Shown here: in pieces, positions 45,039-54,479 of the stretch | Position numbering within the stretch: position 1 is the stretch's first letter | How the letters are laid out: each line of letters opens with the position of its first letter | Source of the DNA: Rhizobium leguminosarum | Lineage (GTDB): Bacteria > Pseudomonadota > Alphaproteobacteria > Rhizobiales > Rhizobiaceae | Length of the DNA: 64,000 bases | Direction of reading: 5' to 3' | NCBI RefSeq assembly: GCF_001652265.1 | Contig: NZ_LWBS01000417.1 | Span: forward strand, 186,001 to 250,000 | Position numbers and translations under genes: made by a program | Notes under the pieces: generated by a model | Database searches by the model: none | Told to the model about the DNA's origin: nothing | Seen by the model: only the letters and a program-made list of their open reading frames with translations

Positions 45039-46781
45039 CTAAAAAAGCGCGTCGGCGAAAAGGTCTTCATCGTTTTCGGCTTTGGCGGCCTCGGCGGGGG
45101 CGGGAGTATTGCCCTCGCTTGCCGGGATGATATCGCGATGAATGTTGCGCTCCTGGACCATCGTATAGTGCTTGAAGATCTTGCGGTCGAGCGGCGCGAT
45201 CATCTCGGCGAGATCGGAAATATCGGCGACATTGGTGCCGGCGACGCCTTCGAGCAGATCGGCGCAGCCGGCAAGGACTTCGCCGAGGTCATGCTGGAAA
45301 TCGAGCTTGCCGATCAGCAGGCTGATCTTTGTGGCGACCTCGCGACCGTTCTCGGCGAGCACCTTCAGCTCGTTTTCCATCAGGTTGGCTGCAGAGCGGA
45401 TGTTGCCGACGGCCGACGTCAGGCTCTCTCCCAGGTTGCCGGCTCCGGCATCGGCGGCGGGGGCGACGCGCCCGGCCGCGGCTTCGAGCGCCGGCAGGCC
45501 ATTGACGATGGCGTCGGCGGAATCGTCGAGCTTGCCGGCGAAGATGCGCAGCTCGGCGGTGACGACATTGATCGACCTGCCTTCTTCACCGAGGCGGCTG
45601 CAGCGCAGGTTGGTATTCAAAGCCATATAGTGAATATCGGTCTTGACGGCGCGGATGTTGCCGATCGATTCGGAGAGCTTAGCGGCCGTGCCGATCGTCG
45701 ACTGGCTGACCAGGTCGGCCTGACGGCTTGCCGCGTCGACCTGCTTGACGATTTCATGGGCGGCCGAAACGCTGGATTCCAGCGCGCGCATGAAGTTACC
45801 GCCGGCCCCGCCGCTCTCACCGCTCATCTGATCGCGCAGCCTGAGGATCTCCCGCATATCGTGGTCGAAACTCGCGATCGTCTTGACGACGTTCTCAGAA
45901 TCCCGCTGGAAATTTGCACACATGTCGCTCATCTGCGCTGCGGTCAGATGGTGAATGACGTTCTGGAGGCGCCGGCGCGCGCCGGCGTCGAGCTTTGCGC
46001 CATCCTCGCCGGCAAAGAAATCTTCAAGCAGCGAAAAAGTGGCCTGTACATGCTCGATACGCTGGCGAGTGATATCGCCGATCTGCAGGGCAGACAGCGT
46101 CGAGGCGACCTTGCTCTGCACGGCGCGGGCAATCGCGCCGACCTCGCGCGCAATGGCGCCGAGGTCCTTGCGGTGTTCGGCGATCTTGGCGGCGTCATCA
46201 CGCAAGGCCCCGGCGACGGCCGGAACGGTATCGGCATAACCCTTGGAAACACTGGCGCCAAAGGAGGCGGCGAGCTTGACCTCCTTATCGAGACTGTCGA
46301 GATGTGTGGCGAAACGGTTGACCTCATCGGTGCCGGAATAGATACGCTCCAGAATCTCCTGAGCGAAGCCGGCGAATTCGGCAATGCCGGCGCCGGTGAT
46401 CTTCACGGTCACGGCGAAGGTTCTGAGATAACGCATCGTCTCCTGCATGTCAGCGACGTGCTTGCGCAGTTCCCTGCCGGTATGCGCCAGCGAGACGAGC
46501 GCCTGCTGGCGGCCTTCCTCGGTGATCGGCAGCGCCGTCAGGCTCGCCACCGTGGCCCGGAGATCGGCGCCGGTGTCGCTCGCCTCTTTATTGTCGAGCG
46601 CCGTGGTGACGCTCTCGAGCGAGCTCAGCAAGCGGTTGAGAACATCCATAACCGACAGCAGCACGGTGCCACCTTCGAGGAAACGTTCCTCGACTTGGCC
46701 TCGGGCGGATTCCAGGGTCTGGCTGATGTCCCGCCCTGATGTGTAGGCTGCAGCGTTCGGCGATACCAGAGCGTGTGCCAC
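45039..46781 (-). CDS. soluble MCP-like protein with degenerate signalling tip and CheZ-like D-x-x-x-Q motif
   Basis: The 580-residue protein is almost wholly helical, without signal peptide or membrane segment. Residues 378-420 read as an altered MCP hairpin tip: DIHYMALNTNLRCSRLGEEGRSINVV.. compared with [25 protein letters not shown] in the neighbouring MCPs. The order A-L-N, E-x-G-R/K, V-V and E-L/V-R is kept, but the residues that contact CheA/CheW differ. Residues 231-246 read ALQIGDITRQRIEHVQ, with Asp236 and Gln240 spaced as in the CheZ phosphatase motif D-x-x-x-Q. It ends in the acidic DEDLFADALF. The start is GTG. It is divergent from the che cluster. A role as cytoplasmic che accessory protein or CheY phosphatase is inference. 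Confidence 0.75.
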   Translation of the reverse strand: MAHALVSPNAAAYTSGRDISQTLESARGQVEERFLEGGTVLLSVMDVLNRLLSSLESVTTALDNKEASDTGADLRATVASLTALPITEEGRQQALVSLAHTGRELRKHVADMQETMRYLRTFAVTVKITGAGIAEFAGFAQEILERIYSGTDEVNRFATHLDSLDKEVKLAASFGASVSKGYADTVPAVAGALRDDAAKIAEHRKDLGAIAREVGAIARAVQSKVASTLSALQIGDITRQRIEHVQATFSLLEDFFAGEDGAKLDAGARRRLQNVIHHLTAAQMSDMCANFQRDSENVVKTIASFDHDMREILRLRDQMSGESGGAGGNFMRALESSVSAAHEIVKQVDAASRQADLVSQSTIGTAAKLSESIGNIRAVKTDIHYMALNTNLRCSRLGEEGRSINVVTAELRIFAGKLDDSADAIVNGLPALEAAAGRVAPAADAGAGNLGESLTSAVGNIRSAANLMENELKVLAENGREVATKISLLIGKLDFQHDLGEVLAGCADLLEGVAGTNVADISDLAEMIAPLDRKIFKHYTMVQERNIHRDIIPASEGNTPAPAEAAKAENDEDLFADALF

Positions 46782-47121
46782 TTTTATACCTTTTGTTAAA
46801 ATCCAGGCAATTCAACTCTATTTTTACGGGCAGGATGGAAACGTCCGGTAAACGCGCCGGACTCGCCAGCGTTGTGATTAACGAAAGATGTTGATGGCGT
46901 ATCGGTAAAAGCCCAACGCTCGATTTGATGATTCAACATATTGTTTTTATTTTATTTATTTCTAAATTCTGAGAAAAAAATACAACTTATCCCGGATGAG
47001 AATTGGGAGTCGCCGGACTCGCTATACGGCAGTTTCCTACAACCGCTGTTTACCCCGCATTAACGCTGCCGTGAGAGTCCTTTTAGGGTCATCAAGTATT
47101 TCTCTGGCCCAGGAGGCTGCA
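46782..47121. promoter_or_regulatory. 340-bp divergent region ahead of the che cluster
   Basis: This gap separates the MCP-like gene from the che operon. The part at about 46935-46985 is the most A/T-rich of the window, with long T and A runs (TTTTTATTTTATTTATTT). No gene is visible. It should hold the promoters of both transcripts. An in-frame reading frame extends the STAS protein upstream across this region but lacks a credible start. Confidence 0.6.
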
Positions 47122-47451
47122 TTGGATACTCAGAAGCAATATTACGAATCTATAAATTTGCCGGACGTGCTCAGCATTCGTAACGTGTCCGAACTATATT
47201 CCAAGCTTAACGACGAATTTCATAACCGCGATGCAATCATCATCAGCATTCCCGAAGGCGCAGAAGCGGATCTGAGTTTCATTCAACTCATCGAGTCCTC
47301 GCGTCGCCAAGCAAAGGTTAAGGGAAAGACGTTCGAGCTTTCTTTGCCGGCCAGCGGCTCTGTCCTGAAAGTACTTGAGCGCGCAGGTTTCATCGAATCC
47401 TTCGATCGCGAAGACGCAAAGTTCTGGTTGCATAAAGAGGTGACGTTATGA
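47122..47451 (+). CDS. STAS-domain protein of the che cluster
   Basis: The 109-residue protein is a STAS/anti-sigma-antagonist-like fold: LPDVLSIRNVSELYSKL, AIIISIPEGAEADLSFIQLIESSRRQAKVKGKTFELSLPASGSVLKVLERAGF. Ser52 sits at the position of the phosphorylatable Ser in such proteins. The start is TTG 47122 with AGGAGG six bases before it; the next upstream starts have no ribosome-binding site. Its TGA overlaps the cheY ATG. STAS proteins are found at the head of several alphaproteobacterial che clusters; their role is not established. Confidence 0.87.
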   Translation: MDTQKQYYESINLPDVLSIRNVSELYSKLNDEFHNRDAIIISIPEGAEADLSFIQLIESSRRQAKVKGKTFELSLPASGSVLKVLERAGFIESFDREDAKFWLHKEVTL

Positions 47452-47816
47452 GTGCAAATATCCTGACTGTCGACGATTCCGCCAGCATTCGTCTGACCAC
47501 CAAGGTCACGCTGACCAATGCCGGCTATCGCGTCACCGAGGCGGTCAATGGGGCAGAGGGCCTCGCGACGGCGAAGGGCAGCAGCTTCGATCTGATCGTG
47601 ACCGATCTGAACATGCCTGTCATGGACGGGCTGACGATGATCGAGGAACTGCGCAAGCTGCCGGCGCAGGCCGGCGTTCCTATCATCTTCCTGACGACGG
47701 AATCGGACGCCGATCTCAAGGCGCGCGCCAAGGCCGCCGGCGCGACGGGCTGGCTGACCAAGCCGTTCGACCCGGAAAGCCTGGTGAAGATCGTGAAGAA
47801 GGTTCTTGGACGATGA
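47448..47816 (+). CDS. cheY: chemotaxis response regulator CheY
   Basis: The 122-residue single receiver domain has the acid pair DD at 9-10, phospho-acceptor Asp53 in VTDLNMPVMDG, the switch Thr in FLTTES and the conserved Lys in LTKPF. It would be phosphorylated by the adjacent CheA and act on the flagellar motor or, in rhizobia with several CheY proteins, as a phosphate sink. It overlaps both neighbours by four bases. Confidence 0.95.
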   Translation: MSANILTVDDSASIRLTTKVTLTNAGYRVTEAVNGAEGLATAKGSSFDLIVTDLNMPVMDGLTMIEELRKLPAQAGVPIIFLTTESDADLKARAKAAGATGWLTKPFDPESLVKIVKKVLGR

Positions 47817-49858
47817 GTACGCTCGATCCCGTCGCCGTATTCCGCACGGAGGCTGCCGAATGCCTCGAAGCGATCGAGGCCGGTCTTCTCGACCTCACTC
47901 ACCAGCTCGACAACAAGGATCTCGTCGACGCCGTGTTCCGCGGGCTCCACACGCTCAAGGGCTCCGGCGCGATGTTTGGTTTCGAGGCGCTCGCCGCCTT
48001 CACCCATCATTGCGAAACAGCCTTCGACCGCGTCCGCAAGGGCGAGGTCGCGGCGACCAGCGAACTCGTCGCCGCCGTCCTTGCCGCTCAGGACCATATG
48101 CGTGCCCTCGTCGACCAGCCGGACGCCGATCATGGCGATATTGGGCATAAGCTTCTGGCGCAGTTGCAGGCCGCCGTCGGCGGCAAGGAAGCGGTGCCGG
48201 CCGCTGTTCCGGCACCCGCAGCCGTGCGCGAGACGCCGGCGAAGAAGAAGAACAGCTGGCGCATCCGCTTCAGCCTGCCTGCCAATTCGATGGCCAACGG
48301 CACCAACCCGCTCGGTCTGCTGGACGAGCTGCGTGATCTCGGCGAATGCACCGTGCGCGCCAATACCTCGGCCATTCCGGCGCTTGACGAGCTCACTCCG
48401 ACGGATCTCCATATTTCCTGGGACGTGACGCTGACTAGCGAGCAAGACCGTTCGGCGATCGACGACGTCTTCATCTTCGTGCTCGATGACATGGAACTCA
48501 GTGTCGAGGAGATCGACGGGCCGACAGCGGCAGCCGTCGCTTCGGCCGATGAAAAGGCAGCCCCTGCGCCTGTCGCCGCGGCATCGGCGGCGCCCGTTCC
48601 GCCGGCGGCCGTCCCGGAATTCCGTCCTGTCGAGGCGGTTCCGGCCAAGCGCGAGGCGCCCGCCGCCGTCAGCCAGGCGAAGGCGGCCGAGAACGTCCGC
48701 GTTCCGGCCGAGCGTCTCGACGAGTTGATGGATCGCGTCGGCGAGCTCGTCATCGCGCAATCGCGCCTCAGCCAGCTCGCCAGCGCCAGCACCGATATCG
48801 CGCTACGCTCCGTTTCGGAAGAAATCGAACGCCTCTCCGGCGAATTGCGCGACACGATGATGGTGTTGCGCATGGTGCCGGTCGCCACCCTGTTCTCCCG
48901 TTTCCGCCGCCTCGTCCATGATCTCGCCCGCGAGACCGGCAAGGTGATCGAACTGGTGACGGAGGGCGAGAGCACCGAAGTCGACAAAACAGTTATCGAG
49001 CGTCTGGCCGATCCGCTGGTGCATCTGGTGCGCAACTCGATCGATCACGGCCTCGAAACGCCCGCCGATCGCCTTGCCTCCGGCAAGATCGAAGCCGGCA
49101 CGGTGACGCTTTCGGCCCGCCAGGCCGGCGGCGAAGTGATCATCTCGATCAAGGACGACGGCCGCGGCATCAATCGTGAACGGGTTCGCGCCAAGGCGGA
49201 ATCCTCCGGCCTCATCCAGCCCGGCCAGCCGCTTTCCGACTCCGAGCTGCTGCAGCTGATCTTCGCCCCTGGCTTCTCGACGGCTGCCGCGATCACCAAT
49301 CTGTCCGGCCGCGGGGTCGGTATGGATGTGGTGAAGAAGACGGTCGAAGCGCTCCGCGGCGCGATCGATATCGTCAGCCTGCCGGGGCAGGGTTCGGAAG
49401 TGTCGCTGCGCATCCCGCTGACGCTCGCCATCATCGACGGGCTGCTGGTACGCGTCGGTTCCGGCCGCTACGTCATCCCGCTCTCGGCGGTCGAGGAATG
49501 CCTCGAACTGTCGCTCGAGGAAGATCTCCGCTCGCGCGGCCGCAGCTTCATCTCGCTGCGCGACAGCCTGGTGCCGTTCCTGCGCCTGCGCGATCTCTTC
49601 CGCACCGGCACCAAGCCCGACGTGCACCAGAAGGTCGTCGTCATATCCACAGGCACGGAGCGCGTCGGTCTCGTCGTCGACCAGATCATCGGCGACCACC
49701 AGACGGTCATCAAGTCGATGTCGAAACTGCACAATAACGTCGCGACCTTCTCGGGCGCGACCATTCTCGGCGACGGCAGCGTCGCGCTCATTCTCGACGT
49801 CGGGCACCTGGTTGCCGCGGGTCAGCAACAGGAGGCGCAATTGCGTGTAGCAGGATGA
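47813..49858 (+). CDS. cheA: chemotaxis histidine kinase CheA
   Basis: The 681-residue kinase has a P1 Hpt domain (1-115) with phospho-accepting His46 in RGLHTLKGSG, a CheY-binding P2-like domain (about 148-236), an Ala/Pro linker, P3 dimerisation (290-360), an ATP-binding P4 domain (365-540; N box HLVRNSIDHGLETPADR, G1 DDGRGIN, G2 SGRGVGMDVV), and a CheW-like P5 domain (545-675). It phosphorylates CheY and CheB in response to MCP signals. It overlaps cheY and cheW by four bases each. Confidence 0.96.
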   Translation: MSTLDPVAVFRTEAAECLEAIEAGLLDLTHQLDNKDLVDAVFRGLHTLKGSGAMFGFEALAAFTHHCETAFDRVRKGEVAATSELVAAVLAAQDHMRALVDQPDADHGDIGHKLLAQLQAAVGGKEAVPAAVPAPAAVRETPAKKKNSWRIRFSLPANSMANGTNPLGLLDELRDLGECTVRANTSAIPALDELTPTDLHISWDVTLTSEQDRSAIDDVFIFVLDDMELSVEEIDGPTAAAVASADEKAAPAPVAAASAAPVPPAAVPEFRPVEAVPAKREAPAAVSQAKAAENVRVPAERLDELMDRVGELVIAQSRLSQLASASTDIALRSVSEEIERLSGELRDTMMVLRMVPVATLFSRFRRLVHDLARETGKVIELVTEGESTEVDKTVIERLADPLVHLVRNSIDHGLETPADRLASGKIEAGTVTLSARQAGGEVIISIKDDGRGINRERVRAKAESSGLIQPGQPLSDSELLQLIFAPGFSTAAAITNLSGRGVGMDVVKKTVEALRGAIDIVSLPGQGSEVSLRIPLTLAIIDGLLVRVGSGRYVIPLSAVEECLELSLEEDLRSRGRSFISLRDSLVPFLRLRDLFRTGTKPDVHQKVVVISTGTERVGLVVDQIIGDHQTVIKSMSKLHNNVATFSGATILGDGSVALILDVGHLVAAGQQQEAQLRVAG

Positions 49859-50364
49859 GTGCAACAGCAGCAGCCGAACGATTCGACAATCACTGGAGCT
49901 ATGCCGAGGAAGTCGAGGTCCTGACCTTCGATCTCAACGGCGAAACCTTTGCGCTGGAAGCCGTCATCGTTCAGGAAATCCTGGACCTGCTTCCTGAGAC
50001 CGCGGTGCCGGGCAGTCAGCCCTTCGTCGCCAGCGTCATCAACTTTCGCGGCAAGGTCATTCCGCTCGCCGATCTGCGTCTCGCCTTCGGGATGGAAGCA
50101 GCGGAGGCGACGATCGACAGCCGCATCATCGTCATCGAGATCGATCTGCAGGGCGAGCAGACGCTCGTCGGCCTCAGAACCGACAAGGTGAACGAGGTGA
50201 CGACACTTGCAAAGTCCGCGAGCGAGGCGCCGCCGAGCATCGGCATGCGCTGGCGCGCCGATTACATCAACTGCCTGGTGAAGAGGGGCGGAGAATTTAT
50301 CATTCTCCCTAATCTGCAGGCGATTTTTTCATCGAGGCACAATGCGGCAGGAGCCGCCAGCTGA
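49855..50364 (+). CDS. cheW: chemotaxis coupling protein CheW, first copy
   Basis: The 169-residue CheW domain includes LTFDLNGETFALEAVIVQEILDL, PFVASVINFRGKVIPLADLRLAFG and VGLRTDKVNEV. It links MCPs to CheA. A short N-terminal extension (residues 1-18) and C-terminal tail are unlike the second CheW at 56282. It is followed 31 bases later by the first mcp. Confidence 0.94.
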   Translation: MSATAAAERFDNHWSYAEEVEVLTFDLNGETFALEAVIVQEILDLLPETAVPGSQPFVASVINFRGKVIPLADLRLAFGMEAAEATIDSRIIVIEIDLQGEQTLVGLRTDKVNEVTTLAKSASEAPPSIGMRWRADYINCLVKRGGEFIILPNLQAIFSSRHNAAGAAS

Positions 50365-50395
50365 TGTCGGCTGAGTTCAAGTTGGAGTTAGACCG

Positions 50396-52105
50396 ATGCG
50401 ATTGACAATCAAGACAAAACTGGTGACCGCGTTCACCTTCATCATCCTCATACTCATGGGCACCGCTGCCTACGGCATCGTCAGCCTTGGATCGCTGAAC
50501 GACACGATTGGCAACCTCCTCGCCGGTCCGGCAGCCCGTCTCGACCTCGCCCAGCAAATCAACATTGCCCAGCTCGAGGCCATCCGCCAGCAGAAGAACC
50601 TGCTCACCGCCCGCACTGCCGACGAAACGGCGGCTGCGATCGCCAAGGGCAATCAGGCCCGCAAGGACTTTACCGATGCCTTCGGCCAGGTGCTGGCGCT
50701 GGCAACGGAAGAGGGCAAGGCGCGCTGGGCGCGCATCGCCGAACTTTCCAAGACCTTCAATGCGGCTGACGATCAGATCCGCGACTATGTGAAGGCCGGC
50801 AATGCCGAAGGCGCAAATACCATTTCCGTGACGGCTGCGCGGGCCGCTGCCAACGATATCGACTCGACGCTTGGCGAAATCCTGGCACTTGAAAAGCAGC
50901 GCATGAAGGCTGCCGACGATAGCGCCGACGCGCAGTATGCGGCCACACGCATGATGATGATGGCGGTGGCAGCCGTTGCCCTGTTGGTTGCGGCCATTAC
51001 TGCCTTCTGGATCGCCAGCACGATCAGCAGGGGCCTCAGCCGGGCCAACACCGTGGTTCGCGAAGTGTCGGAAGGCGATCTGACGAAAATGGCCGACATC
51101 ACCAGCCGCGACGAAATCGGCGAGCTTCTGGGTAACGTCAACACGATGATCGAACGCCTGCGCGGCGTCGTCGCCGACGCACTATCGGCCGCCGACAATG
51201 TCTCATCCGGCAGCCAGGAACTTTCGGCGAGTTCGGAACAGGTATCGCAGGGCGCAACCGAACAGGCCGCTTCGGCCGAGGAGGCTTCTGCCTCGATGGA
51301 GCAGATGGCTGCCAACATCAAGCAGAACGCCGATAACGCCGCCCAGACCGAAAAGATCGCCCGCCAGTCGGCCAAGGACGCGGAGATGAGCGGTGAAGCG
51401 GTGACGCGTGCGGTCGACGCCATGCGCACGATCGCCCAGAAGATCGGCATCGTCCAGGAGATCGCCCGCCAGACCGATCTCTTAGCTCTCAACGCCGCCG
51501 TTGAAGCCGCTCGTGCGGGTGAACACGGCAAGGGTTTTGCGGTGGTCGCCTCGGAAGTGCGCAAGCTTGCCGAACGCAGTCAGTCGGCCGCTGCCGAAAT
51601 CAGCTCGATGTCGAGCGACACGGTCAAAGCTGCCGCCGATGCCGGCGACATGCTCGGCCGGCTGGTGCCCGACATCCGCAAGACGGCGGAACTGGTCTCC
51701 GAGATCAGTGCGGCCTGCCGCGAACAGGATATCGGCGCCTCGCAGATCAACGAGGCGATCCAGCAGCTCGACAAGGTGACGCAGCAGAATGCCGGTGCTT
51801 CCGAGCAGATGTCGGCAACCTCCGAGGAACTCGCCTCCCAGGCGGAGGAACTGCAGACCTCGATCGCCTTCTTCAAGGTCGATACGGCAGGCAGCGCGCG
51901 GCCTGGTGCCCACAAGACCCAGCCAAAGGCTTCGGCCAAGGTGCTCAAGGCCCCGGACGCTGTCCGCAAACCCGCCCCGCAGGCCCACAGCCAGAGCCGT
52001 GGCCAGACGGTTTCGGCTCAGCAGCAGCGTCTCAAAGGCTTTGCTCTCGATATGTCGATGGGCGGTCCAGACGCCAGCGACGACGATTTCAGGCAGAGCG
52101 CATAA
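50396..52105 (+). CDS. methyl-accepting chemotaxis protein, one HAMP unit (MCP-1)
   Basis: The 569-residue receptor has two membrane helices (about 11-31 and 184-206) around a four-helix-bundle ligand domain (32-183), a single HAMP domain (about 206-257) that leads straight into [12 protein letters not shown], and the signalling domain with the tip [20 protein letters not shown] and [14 protein letters not shown]. Near the C-terminus come an Ala/Pro/Lys linker and a conserved tail KGFALD-x-SMGGPD..F-x-x-SA. No CheR-binding pentapeptide W-x-x-F is seen. Confidence 0.95.
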   Translation: MRLTIKTKLVTAFTFIILILMGTAAYGIVSLGSLNDTIGNLLAGPAARLDLAQQINIAQLEAIRQQKNLLTARTADETAAAIAKGNQARKDFTDAFGQVLALATEEGKARWARIAELSKTFNAADDQIRDYVKAGNAEGANTISVTAARAAANDIDSTLGEILALEKQRMKAADDSADAQYAATRMMMMAVAAVALLVAAITAFWIASTISRGLSRANTVVREVSEGDLTKMADITSRDEIGELLGNVNTMIERLRGVVADALSAADNVSSGSQELSASSEQVSQGATEQAASAEEASASMEQMAANIKQNADNAAQTEKIARQSAKDAEMSGEAVTRAVDAMRTIAQKIGIVQEIARQTDLLALNAAVEAARAGEHGKGFAVVASEVRKLAERSQSAAAEISSMSSDTVKAAADAGDMLGRLVPDIRKTAELVSEISAACREQDIGASQINEAIQQLDKVTQQNAGASEQMSATSEELASQAEELQTSIAFFKVDTAGSARPGAHKTQPKASAKVLKAPDAVRKPAPQAHSQSRGQTVSAQQQRLKGFALDMSMGGPDASDDDFRQSA

Positions 52106-52113
52106 GCGCTGCC

Positions 52114-52134
52114 CGGGAGAGGCTAGCTCTCCCG
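52114..52134 (+). other. strong hairpin after MCP-1
   Basis: A perfect 8-bp stem CGGGAGAG / CTCTCCCG with a five-base loop lies nine bases after the stop, without a T tract. Further stems are at 52172-52195 (CTCGGGC / GCCCGAG) and 52209-52228 (CCAACGC / GCGTTGG). They may reduce read-through or protect the upstream mRNA segment. Confidence 0.6.
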
Positions 52135-52371
52135 CGGAAAGCGCTTGAGCGCCTTCGCCTCAAAGTGATCCCTCGGGCTGCTCCGGCGGCCCGAGACGGG
52201 AATATCCCCCAACGCATGTAGGCGTTGGCGCTGCGATCGATAGATTTCCGGCTGCCGGGAAGTGAATGTAGTCGCTTTCCCCCTTTTCAGACACATCACT
52301 TTCAAGCTCGACGCCCCACCGATGGGACGTGTCTCTATCCATTCGTTTTGACCGCAAATAGGGGGTATCAC

Positions 52372-54294
52372 ATGCGTTTCACCATCAAGCTCAAACTGGG
52401 TCTTGCCTTCGGCATCATGACGCTGCTGCTGATCGGCATTGCGGTTTATGGAAGCCTGAGTCTCGGCACACTGAACGAGGCAAGCGGCAATATGATCGAC
52501 GGCCCGATGCGCCGCCTGGAACTTGCGCTGAACGCCAATGTTGCCGAAGTCAACGCCATCCGCGCCCAGAAGAACGCGCTGCTTTCCACGGATCCCGACG
52601 CGACTGCCGGTTTCAACAAGGAAGCCGACCAGAACTTGCAGGCCATGTTCGATGCTGTCGATGCCGGCCTTGCGATCGCCTCGCCCGAAGGCAAGCCCTA
52701 TTGGGAAAAGCTGCTGACGATCGGTGCGAAATTCCGCGACAGATCCGCCGAACTGCAGCAGCTTGACGCCAGGGGCGATCAAGCCGGCGCACTGGCGCTG
52801 TCGCTCGGCGACCTGCGCGCGATGACCAACGACATGGGTGACGCGATTGCCGCACTCATCGAGATCCAGCGCAAGGGCATGAAGGCGACAGATCAGTCGA
52901 ACACCGATCTTTACAGCTCGACGAAGCTGATCCTCGGCGCCGCTTCCGGTATCGCCGTGCTCATAGCTCTCGGCGCTGCATTGTGGATCACGCTCGGCAT
53001 CAACAACGGTCTGCGGAAGATCACGACCGTCGCAAACGCCGTCGCGATCGGCGACCTCAACCAGACGGTGGATGTCAAGACCAATGACGAGATCAAGGAT
53101 CTCATCAATACGGTCAATGCCATGACTGCCAATCTGCGCGCCACGGCAGCACTTGCCGACCAGATCGCCATGGGCGACCTCAGCACCGACGCCAAGCCGC
53201 TTTCGGACAAGGATGCGCTCGGCATCGCGATGCAGAGCATGATCTCCAACCTGCGGACCACCGCCGGCATCGCCGACCAGATCGCGAACGGCGACCTGAC
53301 GGTGTCTCCGAAGCCGCTCTCCGATAAGGATGCGCTGGGCATCGCGCTCGAACAGATGGTCGAGCGCCTGCGCGGCGTCGTCGCCGACGCGATCTCCGCT
53401 GCCGAAAACGTCTCTTCCGGCAGCCAGGAACTTTCGGCAAGCTCGGAACAGGTATCGCAGGGCGCCACCGAACAGGCGGCGTCCGCCGAAGAGGCGTCCG
53501 CCTCGATGGAGGAGATGGCCTCCAACATCAAGCAGAACGCCGATAACGCCGCCCAGACGGAAAAGATCGCCCGCCAGTCGGCCAAGGATGCGGAAGCCAG
53601 CGGCGAGGCCGTCTCCCGCGCCGTCGACGCCATGCGCACGATTGCCCAGAAGATCGGCATCGTCCAGGAGATAGCCCGCCAGACCGACCTTCTCGCTCTG
53701 AATGCAGCCGTCGAAGCTGCTCGTGCGGGTGAACACGGCAAGGGATTTGCGGTCGTCGCCTCGGAAGTGCGCAAGCTTGCCGAACGCAGTCAGTCGGCTG
53801 CTGCGGAAATCAGCGCCATGTCGACTGACACGGTCACGGCTGCCCAGGAAGCCGGCGACATGCTGGGCCGCCTGGTGCCCGATATCCGCAAGACAGCGGA
53901 ACTGGTCTCAGAGATCAGTGCGGCCTGCCGTGAACAGGATATCGGGGCTGCCCAGATCAACGAAGCGATCCAACAGCTCGACAAGGTGACGCAGCAGAAT
54001 GCCGGTGCTTCCGAGCAGATGTCGGCAACCTCCGAGGAACTTGCCTCCCAGGCGGAGGAACTGCAGACCTCGATTGCCTTCTTCAAGGTCGATACGGCAA
54101 GCAATCGCCAGCATCGCGTGCCGGCCGCCAAAGTCACCGTCCGTAGCCCGGCTCCGGCAGCACCACGCAAACCGGTCGGCAAAGCGCCCGCCAATACGAT
54201 CGCCGGCCAGCAGGCCCGTGTCAAAGGCTTTGCTCTCGACCTATCGATGGGTGGGCCCGACACGACGGACGATGATTTCCGGGAAAGCGCATAG
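52372..54294 (+). CDS. methyl-accepting chemotaxis protein, three HAMP-like units (MCP-2)
   Basis: The 640-residue receptor has membrane helices at about 12-32 and 186-210, a four-helix-bundle sensor, HAMP 1 (about 211-256), and two further 39-residue HAMP-like units at 257-295 and 296-334, each carrying A-D-Q-I-A-x-G-D-L and [12 protein letters not shown]. The signalling domain is nearly identical to its neighbours (tip 438-476) and the tail has the same KGFALD motif. ATG 52372 has GGGGG upstream and gives a short basic N-terminus. Confidence 0.95.
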   Translation: MRFTIKLKLGLAFGIMTLLLIGIAVYGSLSLGTLNEASGNMIDGPMRRLELALNANVAEVNAIRAQKNALLSTDPDATAGFNKEADQNLQAMFDAVDAGLAIASPEGKPYWEKLLTIGAKFRDRSAELQQLDARGDQAGALALSLGDLRAMTNDMGDAIAALIEIQRKGMKATDQSNTDLYSSTKLILGAASGIAVLIALGAALWITLGINNGLRKITTVANAVAIGDLNQTVDVKTNDEIKDLINTVNAMTANLRATAALADQIAMGDLSTDAKPLSDKDALGIAMQSMISNLRTTAGIADQIANGDLTVSPKPLSDKDALGIALEQMVERLRGVVADAISAAENVSSGSQELSASSEQVSQGATEQAASAEEASASMEEMASNIKQNADNAAQTEKIARQSAKDAEASGEAVSRAVDAMRTIAQKIGIVQEIARQTDLLALNAAVEAARAGEHGKGFAVVASEVRKLAERSQSAAAEISAMSTDTVTAAQEAGDMLGRLVPDIRKTAELVSEISAACREQDIGAAQINEAIQQLDKVTQQNAGASEQMSATSEELASQAEELQTSIAFFKVDTASNRQHRVPAAKVTVRSPAPAAPRKPVGKAPANTIAGQQARVKGFALDLSMGGPDTTDDDFRESA

Positions 54295-54312
54295 GGCTTC
54301 CCGTTCGCTCTT

Positions 54313-54340
54313 GTCGCGGGCCAGCCAGTGCGCCCGCGAC
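54313..54340 (+). other. strong hairpin after MCP-2
   Basis: A 9-bp perfect stem GTCGCGGGC / GCCCGCGAC with a 10-base loop lies 18 bases past the MCP-2 stop, with no T tract. Confidence 0.6.
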
Positions 54341-54479
54341 GCATGCTTCCGGCGTTTGTGGGTGCCGGCACGGAGATCCGTGAACATGTCGTCGCCTGCC
54401 GGAACGTTTTGCTGCATGACGCCGCATCAAGGAATAGCCGGTTCAAACTTATTACGTCGCTCTCACAAAGGATATTGAG

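Noticed and set aside
45138..46739. 533-residue plus-strand frame opposite the MCP-like gene
   Set aside because: The codon-position pattern belongs to the minus-strand gene; the antisense product has no fold signature. The same applies to 2154-3356, 15095-16303, 20583-22247, 22642-24165 and 52123-53736.
46996..47121. 42-residue N-terminal extension of the STAS protein
   Set aside because: The upstream start has no ribosome-binding site and the extension is basic and unstructured; TTG 47122 has an ideal AGGAGG.
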